A DNA stretch of 64,000 nucleotides from Actinomycetes bacterium (GCA_029782355.1 JAKOUY010000011.1:310001-374000), one strand, 5' to 3'; positions 24,888 through 34,445 are shown, counted from the stretch's first letter. Notes: generated by a model from the sequence alone, not told the origin. A program made the numbers and translations.

Positions 24888-26588
24888 ATGAGTGACACCG
24901 GGGGCCATGTAGGTGGCGCGGGCTTGGACACCGAGACGCTGGGCATGATGCTGGAGGCCCTCGACGAGTTCGTCGGCCACGCCCTGACGCCGCAACGGCA
25001 GCTGGAGCTCGACCACGAGGACGTGTGCCCGGAGGACACCGTCCGGGCGATGTCGGACCCGGAGCAGCTCGGCGTGCAGCTGATCTTCGTCCCCGAGGCC
25101 TACGGCGGCATGGACGGTGGGGCGTTCGACAGCTACCGGGTGTGCGAGGTCATGGCCCGCCACGACATCGGCCTGGCCACCGCCGTGTTCGCCACCTTCC
25201 TCGGCAGCGACCCGATCCTCGTCGGGGCCACCGAGGAGCAGAAGCAGCAGTGGCTCGGAGCCATCGCCGAGCGCGGCGTGGTGTTCGCCTACGGCGCCAC
25301 CGAGCCCGACGCCGGGTCCGATCTCGGCGCCCTGAAGACCACGGCCGTGCGCATCGAGACCGACGGCGAGGTCACCGGCTACCGGATCAACGGTCGCAAG
25401 CAGTGGATCTCCAACGGCTCGATCGCCGACATGTACACGATCCTGGCTCGCACACCCGAGGGACCGTCGTGGTTCGTCGTCGAGAAGGGCACCGCGGGCT
25501 TCACCACGGCCCACCCGGAGGACAAGCACGGCATCCGCCTGTCGAACACCGCGGCGCTGTTCCTCGACGACGTCGAGATCCCCGCAGCCAACCTGATCGG
25601 AGGAGTGGAGGGCGCCGGCCTGGTGCAGGCCCAGCAGGTGTTCGGCTACACCCGCCTGATGGTCGCCGCCTTCGGGCTCGGTGGCGGGTGGGAGGCGCTC
25701 GATCGGGCGATCGCCTACTCGCTGGAGCGCCATCAGGGCGGGGCGCCGCTCGCCGAGAAGCAGGGCTTCACCCACAAGCTGATCGTTCCCCACGCCGTGC
25801 GTCTGGAGGCCGCCCGGGCCTACATGGAGGACACCGCCGACAAGATCGACCGTGGTCTCGGCACCAACGGGGCGATGAACACCGAGGGAGCGATCAGCAA
25901 GCTGATGGCCACCGAGGCCGGCAACGCCGCCGCCGATGCCGCCATCCAGGCCCACGGCGGGTACGGCTACACCCGCGAGTACGTGGTCGAGAAGATCAAG
26001 CGCGACGTGCGCATCACCACGATCTACGAGGGGACCTCGGAGATCATGGAGATGACCATCGCCCGCGACCGCTGGCAGCAGCACCTGAAGACGTCCGGGC
26101 GCTACTACCAGGACCGCGCCGCGGCGCTCGACGCCCTGCATGCCAGCCACCCGACGGTCGGCGCGGCCATTGCCGCGGTGGCCGCCCGGGCCCTCGCCGC
26201 GGTCCTGGAGAGCTGCCGGGTGGCCCGGCTGACCCGGAACCAGCACGTGTTGTTCCGCCTCGGGGAGTTGATCTGCTGGGTCGAGTGCGCCCAGGCCGCC
26301 GCCGAGCGGGCCGCTGCGGCCATCGACGGGCGGTTGCACGAGAAGAGCCCGACGCGCTTCGACGGCAACGCGCTGGCGGCGATGTCACGGGTGTTCGCTC
26401 GCGAGGCCGCGCAGCGCGCCGGCGTCGACGGCGTGCGCTGGGTGGCCGGCTCGGTCACGGCCGGGAGCGCCGACGTTTCCGGGTTGCTCGCCTCGATCCC
26501 CCACGACGCCATCCGCACCGCTCAGGCCGGACTGCTCGACGACATGGATCGCGTCGCCGACGTCCTCTACGCCCGGGCCACCAGCTGA
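24888..26588 (+). CDS. Acyl-CoA dehydrogenase, first gene of the lipid synthase locus
   Basis: A 566-residue flavoenzyme that oxidises acyl-CoA to 2-enoyl-CoA. Visible are the FAD/substrate segment FAYGATEPDAGSDLGALKT, RKQWISNGSIADMYTI, and the catalytic Glu in IYEGTSEIME (Glu381). After about residue 405 it has an extra helical C-terminal domain, as in larger ACADs. The ATG at 24888 has a strong GGAGGGG site at 24876-24882. It is 80 nt upstream of the synthase in the same direction, so it may supply or modify an acyl starter, or introduce a double bond into the product; this is inferred from position only. Confidence 0.92.
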   Translation: MSDTGGHVGGAGLDTETLGMMLEALDEFVGHALTPQRQLELDHEDVCPEDTVRAMSDPEQLGVQLIFVPEAYGGMDGGAFDSYRVCEVMARHDIGLATAVFATFLGSDPILVGATEEQKQQWLGAIAERGVVFAYGATEPDAGSDLGALKTTAVRIETDGEVTGYRINGRKQWISNGSIADMYTILARTPEGPSWFVVEKGTAGFTTAHPEDKHGIRLSNTAALFLDDVEIPAANLIGGVEGAGLVQAQQVFGYTRLMVAAFGLGGGWEALDRAIAYSLERHQGGAPLAEKQGFTHKLIVPHAVRLEAARAYMEDTADKIDRGLGTNGAMNTEGAISKLMATEAGNAAADAAIQAHGGYGYTREYVVEKIKRDVRITTIYEGTSEIMEMTIARDRWQQHLKTSGRYYQDRAAALDALHASHPTVGAAIAAVAARALAAVLESCRVARLTRNQHVLFRLGELICWVECAQAAAERAAAAIDGRLHEKSPTRFDGNALAAMSRVFAREAAQRAGVDGVRWVAGSVTAGSADVSGLLASIPHDAIRTAQAGLLDDMDRVADVLYARATS

Positions 26589-26611
26589 ACCACCACGCCC
26601 CGGCCGACTGC

Positions 26612-26667
26612 CACGGACCCTCGCCGAATCGCTCACGGACCTCCCACGGACTGCACAGGACTGCACA
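26612..26667 (+). promoter_or_regulatory. Direct heptamer repeats upstream of the synthase gene
   Basis: CACGGAC occurs at 26612-26618, 26634-26640 and 26645-26651: start-to-start distances of 22 and 11 bp, so on the same helix face. The decamer GGACTGCACA is then duplicated in tandem at 26648-26657 and 26658-26667, immediately before the ATG at 26669. AGGA at 26657-26660 could be the ribosome site. SARP-type activators of secondary metabolism use direct heptamers at 11- or 22-bp spacing; no SARP gene is in the window and no good -10 follows. Confidence 0.35.
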
Positions 26668-26668
26668 G

Positions 26669-29600
26669 ATGACTTCGCACATCGACCCCGCCGCCACCAC
26701 CTCGCCGGTCGCCATCGTCGGCCTCTCGGCGATCATGCCCGAGGCACCCGACGGGGACGCCTTCTGGAACAACATCGCCAGTGGTCGCTACTCGATCACC
26801 GACGTCCCCCCGGAACGGTGGGACCCCAGCCTGTACTACAGCCCTGACCACGACGCCCCGGACAAGACCTACTCGCGCATCGGCGGGTGGGTGCGCGACT
26901 ACGCCTGGGATCCGATCCGCTGGAAGCTCCCGGTGCCGCCGAAGGTGGCCGAGCAGATGGACCACGGTCAGCGCTGGGCGATCTCGGCGGCGCGCGCCGC
27001 CCTGCTCGACGCCGGTTGGCCGAACTGGTCGACCAACCCGGACAACGTGGCCGTGATCATCGGCAATGCCATCGGCGGGGAGAAGCACTACGAGACCAAC
27101 CTGCGCATCGAGCTCCCCGAGCTGCTGCGCGACCTGGCTGCCACACCCTCGTTCGCCGCTCTGCCCGAGGACCAGCGTCAGCACATCATCGACGAGACCC
27201 GCCGCAAGTTCCTCGGGCACTTCACCGAGGTCAACGAGGACACCATGCCGGGCGAGCTGGCCAACGTCATCGCCGGCCGAATCGCCAACCTGTTCAACTT
27301 CAAGGGCCCCAACTTCACCACCGACGCAGCCTGTGCCAGCGGTCTGGCGGCGATGAGCGTGGCCGTCGAGGGTCTGGTCGATCACCGCTTCGACGCGGCG
27401 ATCACCGGCGGCGTGGACCACAACATGGGCGTCGCCGCGTTCGTCAAGTTCTGCAAGATCGGCGCCCTCTCGGCCACGGGGACCCGGCCGTTCGACGCCG
27501 GTGCGGACGGCTTCGTCATGGGCGAGGGTGCCGCCCTGTTCGTCCTCAAGCGCCTGGAGGACGCCGAGCGCGACGGCGACACGGTCTACGCCGTGATCCG
27601 CTCGATCGCCGGTTCCTCCGACGGCAAGGGCAAGGGAATCACCGCACCGAACCCGATCGGGCAGAAGCTGGCCGTCGCCCGCGCCTGGGAGCTGGCTGGC
27701 GAGGACCCGGGGACGGTGTCGGCCATCGAGGCCCACGGCACCTCCACCCGGGTCGGCGATGCCACCGAGCTGGAGAGCCTGACCGAGGTCTTCGGCGCCG
27801 CCGGGGCACCGCGCCACGGGGTCGCCCTCGGCTCGGTCAAGTCGAACATCGGTCACCTGAAGGCTGCGGCCGGGACCGCCGGGATGTTCAAGATGGTTCG
27901 CAGCCTGCACCACAAGCAGCTGGCTCCGAGCCTCAACTTCCGTGACCCGAACCCGAACGTCGACTGGGATACCTCGCCGTTCGTGGTGAACACGACGCTG
28001 CGCGACTGGCCGCAACCTCCGGCCGGCATCCGCCGCGGCGGCGTCAGCGCCTTCGGCTTCGGCGGGACCAACTTCCACGTCGTCGTCGAGGAGCACCAGC
28101 CGGGCCGGTATCGCCCACGGCCGCGCCAGATGGCGATGGCGGCCGCGGCGTCCTCGCCGGCAGTCGCCTCGTCACCGTCCTCGGCCCCCTCGCCGAGCTA
28201 CCCCGCCCAACCCGGGAAGCTGCCGCTGCGCGGCGCCCTGGTGCTCGGCGGGCTCGACGATGCCGACCTCGTCCGCCAGGCGGCGCCGATCCGCGAGCGC
28301 GCTGCCGCGGGGACCGCTCCCGCCCCGGCGCGCCCCGGCGCCGACGTCCTCGGTGCGCCGGTGCGCCTGGCCGTCGACTACGTCGATGCCGCCGACCTGG
28401 CCACCAAGCTGGGCAAGGCGATCACCGCGTTGCAGACCGCCAACGCGGCGATGCTGCGCATGCTGCGCCAGCAGGGCGTCTTCGTCGGACGCGGCCCGGC
28501 GCCGAAGGTCGCCTTCCTCTACACCGGGCAGGGCTCGCAATACGTCAACATGCTGGCCGAGCTGCGCGCCGCCGAGCCGATCGTGGCCGACACCTTCGCC
28601 GAGGCCGACCGGGTGATGACGCCCCTGCTCGGCAAGCCGCTGACCGATTACATCTTCATCGACGGCGCCGACCCGGCCGCCGTCTCCCAGCTCGAGCACC
28701 AACTGCTGCAGACCGAGATCACCCAGCCGGCCGTGCTGGCCACCGATGCCAGCCTCAGCCGGCTGCTCAACGCCTACGGCATGGTGCCCGACATGGTCAT
28801 GGGCCACAGCCTCGGCGAGTACGGGGCGCTGACCGCGGCCGGATCGCTGACCTTCGACGCCGCGCTCGAAGCCGTCAGTGCCCGGGGGCGGGAGATGGCC
28901 AGCCTGACCGTCGAGGACAACGGGGCGATGGCCGCCGTGTTCGGGCCGCTGGAGGAGATCGAGCGGATCGTCGACGCCACCGATGGCTACGCCGTGGTGG
29001 CGAACATCAACTCGACCCACCAAGCCGTGGTCGGTGGGGCCACTGCAGCGGTCGAGGCCGCTATCAGCGCCTTCACCGCCCAGGGCATCCAGGCGGCGCG
29101 CATCCCGGTGAGCCACGCCTTCCACACCTCCATCGTCGCTCCGGCATCGGTGCCGCTGGTCGACACCCTCCGGCGGTTGAACGTCGCCGCACCGCAGATC
29201 CCGGTCGTGGCCAACGTCGACGGCGAGTTCTATCCGTCGCAGGCGTCCACCGAGACGATGCTCGACTACCTCGGCCGGCAGGTGGCCTCGCCGGTGCAGT
29301 TCGTCAAGGGCCTGCGGACCCTCTACGACGCGGGGGCTCGGGTCTTCGTCGAGGTCGGGCCGAAGCGGGCGCTGTACGGATTCGTCGAGGACGTCCTGGC
29401 CGCGCAGCACGACGACGTCGTCGCCCTGTTCACCAACCATCCCAAGTTGGGTGACGTTGCCTCGGTGAACCAGGCACTGTGCGGCCTGTGGGCCGCCGGC
29501 CTCGGCGCGCCGGCCGCCACTGCGGGCGTTGTGGCCTCGGCGACCACCGCCCCGGCCTCCGCCATCGACGCGGCCGGGGGCCTGCCGGCGCATCGGCCCG

Positions 29601-32600
29601 ATTCGCCGACCAGTTCGGTGGCAGGCATGCCCGGGGGCGGCGATCAGCGGATCGTCGAGCTCGGCAAGCTGTTCGCCGGCGTCCTCGAGCAGGGTCTCAA
29701 GCTGTACGGCGTCGACCCGGCCGCTCAGCCAGCGCCTGGCGGACCCGACTCGGGCGGGTCCCCCAGCTCGACTTCGGTCGTCATCACCGGCGCGGCACTC
29801 GGACTGCCCGGGGTGGACCGCGTCTTCGACGACGCCAACATCGCCCGGATCCTCGCCGGCCAGCAGTTCATCACCTCCGTGCCCGACGCCATCCGCCGAC
29901 GGATGGCGGACATGCACATCACCCGGCTGGTCAAGAGCGAGGCGCGCGGCGCCGGATTCGAGACCATCGACGACCCGGCGGACGTGATCAAGCTCGCCGG
30001 CCGGCACGCCCCGCTCGACATCGTCGCCGAGTTCGCCGTCGACGCGGCGCGCGACGAAGCCCTCGACGCCACCACCCGTCTGGCGATCGGCGCCGGCCTC
30101 GATGCGCTGCGCGACGCCGGGATCCCGCTCGTCATGCACTACAAGACGACCACCCTCGGCACCAAGCTGCCCGACAAGTGGTCGCTGCCGGCTGACCTGG
30201 CCGACGACACCGGGGTCATCTTCGCCTCGGCCTTCCCCGGCTACAACCGCTTCGCCGAGGACATCGAGGCCTACGCCGCCGACCGCGCTCGCCGCGAGCA
30301 CCTGCTGGCACTCGAGGGCCTGCGCACCCTGGTCGGCTCCGGAACACCCGCGGGCACCGAGGTCGATCGGCTGATCGGCCAGCTGCGCGCCGAGCTGGCC
30401 GCCCACCCGTACACGTTCGACCGCCGGTTCCTGTTCCGCGTGCTGGCCATGGGCCACAGCCAGTTCGCCGAGCTGATCGGCGCCCGCGGCCCGAACACCC
30501 AGATCAACGCGGCCTGCGCGTCCACCACGCAGGCGATCAGCCTGGCCGAGGACTGGATCCGTGCCGGCCGCTGCCGGCGCGTCGTGGTCGTCTCGGCCGA
30601 CGATGTCACCGGCGACGCCCTGATGCCGTGGATCGCCAGCGGGTTCCTGGCCTCCGGTGCGGCGGCGACCGACTCGCGCGTCGAGGACGCGGCCACGCCG
30701 TTCGACCGCCGCCGCCACGGGATGATCGTCGGCATGGGCGCGGCCGCGCTGGTCGTCGAGTCGTCCCGTGCCGCCGCCGAACGCGGGCTGCAGCCGATCT
30801 GCGAGGTGCTCGCCGCGGTGACGGCCAACTCGGCCTTCCACGGCACCCGCCTCGACGTCGAGCACATCTGCTCGGTCATGGAGCGCTTGGTGACGATGGC
30901 CGAGCGACGGGGCGTGCATCGCGCCGAGATCGCCGGTTCGACGATGTTCATGTCGCACGAGACGTACACCCCGGCCCGAGGCGGTTCGGCCGCGGCCGAG
31001 ATCAACGCCCTGCGCCAGGTCTTCGGCGCCGGTGCCGACCGGATCGTGATCACGAACACGAAGGGGTTCACCGGTCACGCGATGGGAGCCGGGATCGAGG
31101 ACGTCGTCGCCGTCAAGGCCCTGGAGACCGGACTGGTCCCGCCGGTCCCGAACTACCGGGAGCCGGACCCCGAGCTGGGTTCGTTGAACCTGTCGCGCGG
31201 CGGCTCGTACCCGGTGCAGTACGCCCTGCGCCTCGCAGCCGGCTTCGGCTCGCAGATCGCCATGGCCCTGCTGCGCTGGACACCCGTGGCGGACGGGCAG
31301 CACCGCGACCCGAGCGCGCTGGGCTACGCCTACCGCATCGCCGATCCGGCGGCGTGGCAGCGCTGGCTCGACCGTCTGGCCGGCCGCCCCGGCGCGACCC
31401 TCGAGGTCGACCACCGGCGGCTGCGGATCCACGACCCCGCCACACCGGCCACACCGCCGAGCGCGCCGGCACGACCCGTTGCCACTCCGGCCGCGGCTCC
31501 GTCTCCGGTGGTCGTGGCTCCGGCCGCGCCGGCTCCGGCTTCGGCACCCGCCGCCCCAGCGCCGACCTCGGCTCCGGCCGGGGCGGGGGATGCGGTGTTG
31601 GATCAGGTGACCGCGCTGGTGGCCGGGATGACCGGCTACCCGGCCGACCTGCTCGACCCCGACCTCGACCTCGAAGCCGACCTCGGCGTCGACACCGTCA
31701 AACAAGCCGAAGTGTTCGCCGCGGTCCGCGGCCACTACCAACTCGAACGCGACGACAACCTCAAACTCCACGACTTCCCCACCCTCCGCCACGTCGCCGG
31801 CTGGGTCCACACCAAACTCGGCACCACCCCGACCACCACCCCGACCACGGCAACCCAGCTGCCGGCCGAGACAGACAGTGCTCCGATGGCCCCGCCGGCA
31901 CCCGACGTCATCCACGGCGACTTCGACGCGGTCGACGCCCTCCCCCGCCGGGTCCCGACGCCGGCGCTTCGCCCGCCCATCGGGCAGTGCGCCCCGACCG
32001 GTGTCGTGCTCGACGGCGCCCGGGTCGTGGTCATGCCGGACGGCGGCGGGATCGCCGAGTCGCTGACCAAGAAGCTGGCCAAGGCCGGTGCCACCGTGCT
32101 GACCCTCGACCCGTCGGTCGACGCCGATGCCACGGTGAGCCAGCTCGAGCGCTGGATGGCCGACGGGCCGATCACCGGCGTGTACTGGCTCGCGGCCCTC
32201 GACGACGACGGCGACCTCGGCGACTACGACCTGGCCGCCTGGACCGAGGCCCTTCGCCGCCGGGTCAAACTGCTCTACGCCACGATGCGTGCGCTGTACG
32301 AGGCCGGTCCGTTCCTGGTGTCGGCGACCCGCCTCGGCGGATCGCACGGGTACGACGCCGCCGGGGCCACCAACCCGCTCGGCGGAGCGGTCACCGGGTT
32401 CACCAAGTCGTACAAGAAGGAGAAGCCCACCAGCCTGGTCAAGGCCGTCGACCTCCCCGCCAGTCGCAAGACGGCGGCGATCGCCGATCAACTGATCGAG
32501 GAGACGCTGTCCGATCCGGGCTGCGTCGAGATCGGCCGGGTCGACGACCGGCGCATCGGGATCGCCCTCGTCGAGCGTCCGTTCCCCGAGCGTGGTGGCG

Positions 32601-34435
32601 ACGGCCAGGCGCCCGAGGGATCCGGCATGCGCCTCGACCACGACACCGTGTTCGTGGTGACCGGGGCCGCCGGCAGCATCGTCTCGGCGATCACGGCCGA
32701 TCTCGCTGCCGCCTCCGGCGGCGTCTTCCACCTGCTCGATCTGACACCGAGCCCCGACCCGTCCGATCCGGACCTGGCGGCGTTCCGCGCCGATCGGGAC
32801 GCCTTGAAGGCGACCATCGCCGCCCGGCTGAAGGACGCCGGCGATCGACCGACACCGGTCGCCATCGATCGCGAGCTGGCTCGCTACGAGCGGCTCAACG
32901 CCGCGCTCACTGCGGTCCAGGCGGTCCAGGCGGCCGGCGGCACGGCCCACTACCACTCCGTCGACCTGACCAACGCCGGCGCCGTCGCCGCCGTGATGGC
33001 CGAGGTGGCCGAGATCAGCGGGCGGATCGACGTCCTGCTGCACGCCGCCGGTCTGGAGATCAGTCGCAACCTGCCCGAGAAGCAGCCTGGCGAGTACGAC
33101 CTGGTCTTCGACGTCAAGGCCAACGGCTGGTTCAACGTCTTCTCGGCCGCGGCGGCCATGCCGATCGGTGCCACCGTGGTGTTCTCCTCGGTCGCCGGAC
33201 GGTTCGGCAACCAGGGCCAGACCGACTACTCGGCTGCCAACGATCTGCTCTGCAAAATCATCTCGAACATGCGCCGGGTGCGCCCGCAGACCCGAGCGAT
33301 CGCCCTCGACTGGACGGCCTGGGGTGGGATCGGCATGGCCACACGCGGCTCGATCCCCAAGATCATGGAGATGGCGGGGGTGCAGATGCTGCCGCCCGAG
33401 GCCGGCATCGCCTGGATCCGCCGCGAGCTGACCTCGGGGCACGTCGGCGGCGAGGTGGTCGTGGCCGGAGTCCTCGGGATGATGGCCATGGAGTACGCCG
33501 AGCGCGGCGGCCTGGCAGCGGAGTCCGGAGCGCCGGCCGGCCCGATGGTCGGTCACTGGGAGCTCAGCGTCCACCGTGGCGTCGTGGCGACGACCACCCT
33601 CGATCCCGCCGCCCAGCCGTTCCTCGACCACCATCGCATCGACGGCACCCCGGTGCTGCCCGGTGTGATGGGGATGGAGGCCTTCGCCGACACGGCACGG
33701 CGGGTGGCTCCCGACCACGTCGTCACCGCAATCGAGGACGTCAGCTTCGCCGCCCCGTTGAAGTTCTTCCGTGACGCCCCGCGAACCCTGACCATCGAGG
33801 CGGTGGTCCAGCCGGACGGCGACGAACTGGTGGCTGACTGCCAGCTGTCGGCCGAGCGCCAGCTGCCCGGCCAGGACGCCCCGCAGCGCACCGTGCACTT
33901 CACCGGGCGAGTCCGCCTGGCCCCCTCCCGGCCGGCTGTGGAGCGTGCCGAGCACCAACCCGGTCAGCGCCCGAAGACGGCGCTCGGGGCCGGCGAGGTG
34001 TACTCGTTCTACTTCCACGGACCGGCCTACCAGGTGGTGTCCGAGGCGTGGGCCGATGGTGAGTCGTCGGTCGCCACCCTGGCCCGCCCGCTGCCCGAGA
34101 ACCACCACCCGGCGGCACTGGCACTGTCGAGCAGCCCACGGCTGATCGAACTGTGCTTCCAGACCGCAGGGCTGTGGGAGGCCGGTCGTCAGGACCGCCT
34201 GGCGCTCCCCCGTCACGTCGGCCGGGCGGTGTTCCTGGTCGATCCCGACGGCGAGTCGGTCGCCAGTCGCGCCATGGCCACCGCCCGATCCGCCGACGAG
34301 TTCGACTGCGTCGTGCTGGCTGAGGACGGCACCGTCGTGGCCCGTCTCGAGGGCTACGGGACCGTGCCGCTGCCGGCGCCGATCGAGCCGTCCGTGGCCG
34401 AGGCGCTGCACCGGGCCTACCCGGCCGGCTCCTAG
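26669..34435 (+). CDS. Multidomain lipid/polyketide synthase, KS-AT-KS-ACP-KR-DH
   Basis: A 2588-residue iterative-type synthase related to PfaA-like secondary-lipid (polyunsaturated fatty acid-type) synthases. KS1, about 13-475, has Cys222 in DAACASG, His356 in EAHGTST and His396 in SNIGHLKAAAG. AT, about 610-910, has Ser714 in GHSLGEY and HAFH near 817, the malonyl-type motif. KS2, about 1036-1540, has Cys1283 in NAACAS and later SHETYTP and NTKGFTGH. ACP, about 1640-1721, reads LGVDTVKQAE with Thr1676 where the pantetheinylated Ser is expected. KR, about 1775-2270, has GAAGSI and a Ser-Tyr2187-Asn2191 triad. DH, about 2300-2588, has His2322 in HRIDGTPVLP, but Glu2494 replaces the usual Asp. 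No ER, methyltransferase or thioesterase was seen. The upstream open frame overlaps the dehydrogenase gene and is not coding; the start is MTSHIDP. Confidence 0.92.
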   Translation: MTSHIDPAATTSPVAIVGLSAIMPEAPDGDAFWNNIASGRYSITDVPPERWDPSLYYSPDHDAPDKTYSRIGGWVRDYAWDPIRWKLPVPPKVAEQMDHGQRWAISAARAALLDAGWPNWSTNPDNVAVIIGNAIGGEKHYETNLRIELPELLRDLAATPSFAALPEDQRQHIIDETRRKFLGHFTEVNEDTMPGELANVIAGRIANLFNFKGPNFTTDAACASGLAAMSVAVEGLVDHRFDAAITGGVDHNMGVAAFVKFCKIGALSATGTRPFDAGADGFVMGEGAALFVLKRLEDAERDGDTVYAVIRSIAGSSDGKGKGITAPNPIGQKLAVARAWELAGEDPGTVSAIEAHGTSTRVGDATELESLTEVFGAAGAPRHGVALGSVKSNIGHLKAAAGTAGMFKMVRSLHHKQLAPSLNFRDPNPNVDWDTSPFVVNTTLRDWPQPPAGIRRGGVSAFGFGGTNFHVVVEEHQPGRYRPRPRQMAMAAAASSPAVASSPSSAPSPSYPAQPGKLPLRGALVLGGLDDADLVRQAAPIRERAAAGTAPAPARPGADVLGAPVRLAVDYVDAADLATKLGKAITALQTANAAMLRMLRQQGVFVGRGPAPKVAFLYTGQGSQYVNMLAELRAAEPIVADTFAEADRVMTPLLGKPLTDYIFIDGADPAAVSQLEHQLLQTEITQPAVLATDASLSRLLNAYGMVPDMVMGHSLGEYGALTAAGSLTFDAALEAVSARGREMASLTVEDNGAMAAVFGPLEEIERIVDATDGYAVVANINSTHQAVVGGATAAVEAAISAFTAQGIQAARIPVSHAFHTSIVAPASVPLVDTLRRLNVAAPQIPVVANVDGEFYPSQASTETMLDYLGRQVASPVQFVKGLRTLYDAGARVFVEVGPKRALYGFVEDVLAAQHDDVVALFTNHPKLGDVASVNQALCGLWAAGLGAPAATAGVVASATTAPASAIDAAGGLPAHRPDSPTSSVAGMPGGGDQRIVELGKLFAGVLEQGLKLYGVDPAAQPAPGGPDSGGSPSSTSVVITGAALGLPGVDRVFDDANIARILAGQQFITSVPDAIRRRMADMHITRLVKSEARGAGFETIDDPADVIKLAGRHAPLDIVAEFAVDAARDEALDATTRLAIGAGLDALRDAGIPLVMHYKTTTLGTKLPDKWSLPADLADDTGVIFASAFPGYNRFAEDIEAYAADRARREHLLALEGLRTLVGSGTPAGTEVDRLIGQLRAELAAHPYTFDRRFLFRVLAMGHSQFAELIGARGPNTQINAACASTTQAISLAEDWIRAGRCRRVVVVSADDVTGDALMPWIASGFLASGAAATDSRVEDAATPFDRRRHGMIVGMGAAALVVESSRAAAERGLQPICEVLAAVTANSAFHGTRLDVEHICSVMERLVTMAERRGVHRAEIAGSTMFMSHETYTPARGGSAAAEINALRQVFGAGADRIVITNTKGFTGHAMGAGIEDVVAVKALETGLVPPVPNYREPDPELGSLNLSRGGSYPVQYALRLAAGFGSQIAMALLRWTPVADGQHRDPSALGYAYRIADPAAWQRWLDRLAGRPGATLEVDHRRLRIHDPATPATPPSAPARPVATPAAAPSPVVVAPAAPAPASAPAAPAPTSAPAGAGDAVLDQVTALVAGMTGYPADLLDPDLDLEADLGVDTVKQAEVFAAVRGHYQLERDDNLKLHDFPTLRHVAGWVHTKLGTTPTTTPTTATQLPAETDSAPMAPPAPDVIHGDFDAVDALPRRVPTPALRPPIGQCAPTGVVLDGARVVVMPDGGGIAESLTKKLAKAGATVLTLDPSVDADATVSQLERWMADGPITGVYWLAALDDDGDLGDYDLAAWTEALRRRVKLLYATMRALYEAGPFLVSATRLGGSHGYDAAGATNPLGGAVTGFTKSYKKEKPTSLVKAVDLPASRKTAAIADQLIEETLSDPGCVEIGRVDDRRIGIALVERPFPERGGDGQAPEGSGMRLDHDTVFVVTGAAGSIVSAITADLAAASGGVFHLLDLTPSPDPSDPDLAAFRADRDALKATIAARLKDAGDRPTPVAIDRELARYERLNAALTAVQAVQAAGGTAHYHSVDLTNAGAVAAVMAEVAEISGRIDVLLHAAGLEISRNLPEKQPGEYDLVFDVKANGWFNVFSAAAAMPIGATVVFSSVAGRFGNQGQTDYSAANDLLCKIISNMRRVRPQTRAIALDWTAWGGIGMATRGSIPKIMEMAGVQMLPPEAGIAWIRRELTSGHVGGEVVVAGVLGMMAMEYAERGGLAAESGAPAGPMVGHWELSVHRGVVATTTLDPAAQPFLDHHRIDGTPVLPGVMGMEAFADTARRVAPDHVVTAIEDVSFAAPLKFFRDAPRTLTIEAVVQPDGDELVADCQLSAERQLPGQDAPQRTVHFTGRVRLAPSRPAVERAEHQPGQRPKTALGAGEVYSFYFHGPAYQVVSEAWADGESSVATLARPLPENHHPAALALSSSPRLIELCFQTAGLWEAGRQDRLALPRHVGRAVFLVDPDGESVASRAMATARSADEFDCVVLAEDGTVVARLEGYGTVPLPAPIEPSVAEALHRAYPAGS
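31660..31830 (+). other. ACP-coding segment with deviant codon use
   Basis: Across the ACP core all three Lys codons are AAA, all three Glu codons GAA and both Gln codons CAA, and Leu is nearly all CTC, whereas the surrounding gene mostly uses AAG, GAG, CAG and CTG (occasional AAA/GAA exist elsewhere). The protein motif spans DLDLEADLGVDTVKQAE to AGWVHTKLG. The shift begins and ends near the domain boundaries, suggesting the ACP was acquired or replaced by recombination. Confidence 0.55.
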
Positions 34436-34438
34436 GGT
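34433..34438 (+). promoter_or_regulatory. Possible -10 element overlapping the synthase stop codon
   Basis: TAGGGT contains the synthase TAG stop and ends 7 nt before the ATG at 34446. It could give a leaderless carboxylase transcript in addition to read-through from the synthase. Confidence 0.25.
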
Positions 34439-34445
34439 GACCTCC

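Noticed and set aside
25025-26668. Upstream extension of the synthase reading frame by 548 codons
   Set aside because: It overlaps the acyl-CoA dehydrogenase gene in another frame and has an Arg-rich, motif-free translation. The KS fold starts right after the ATG at 26669.
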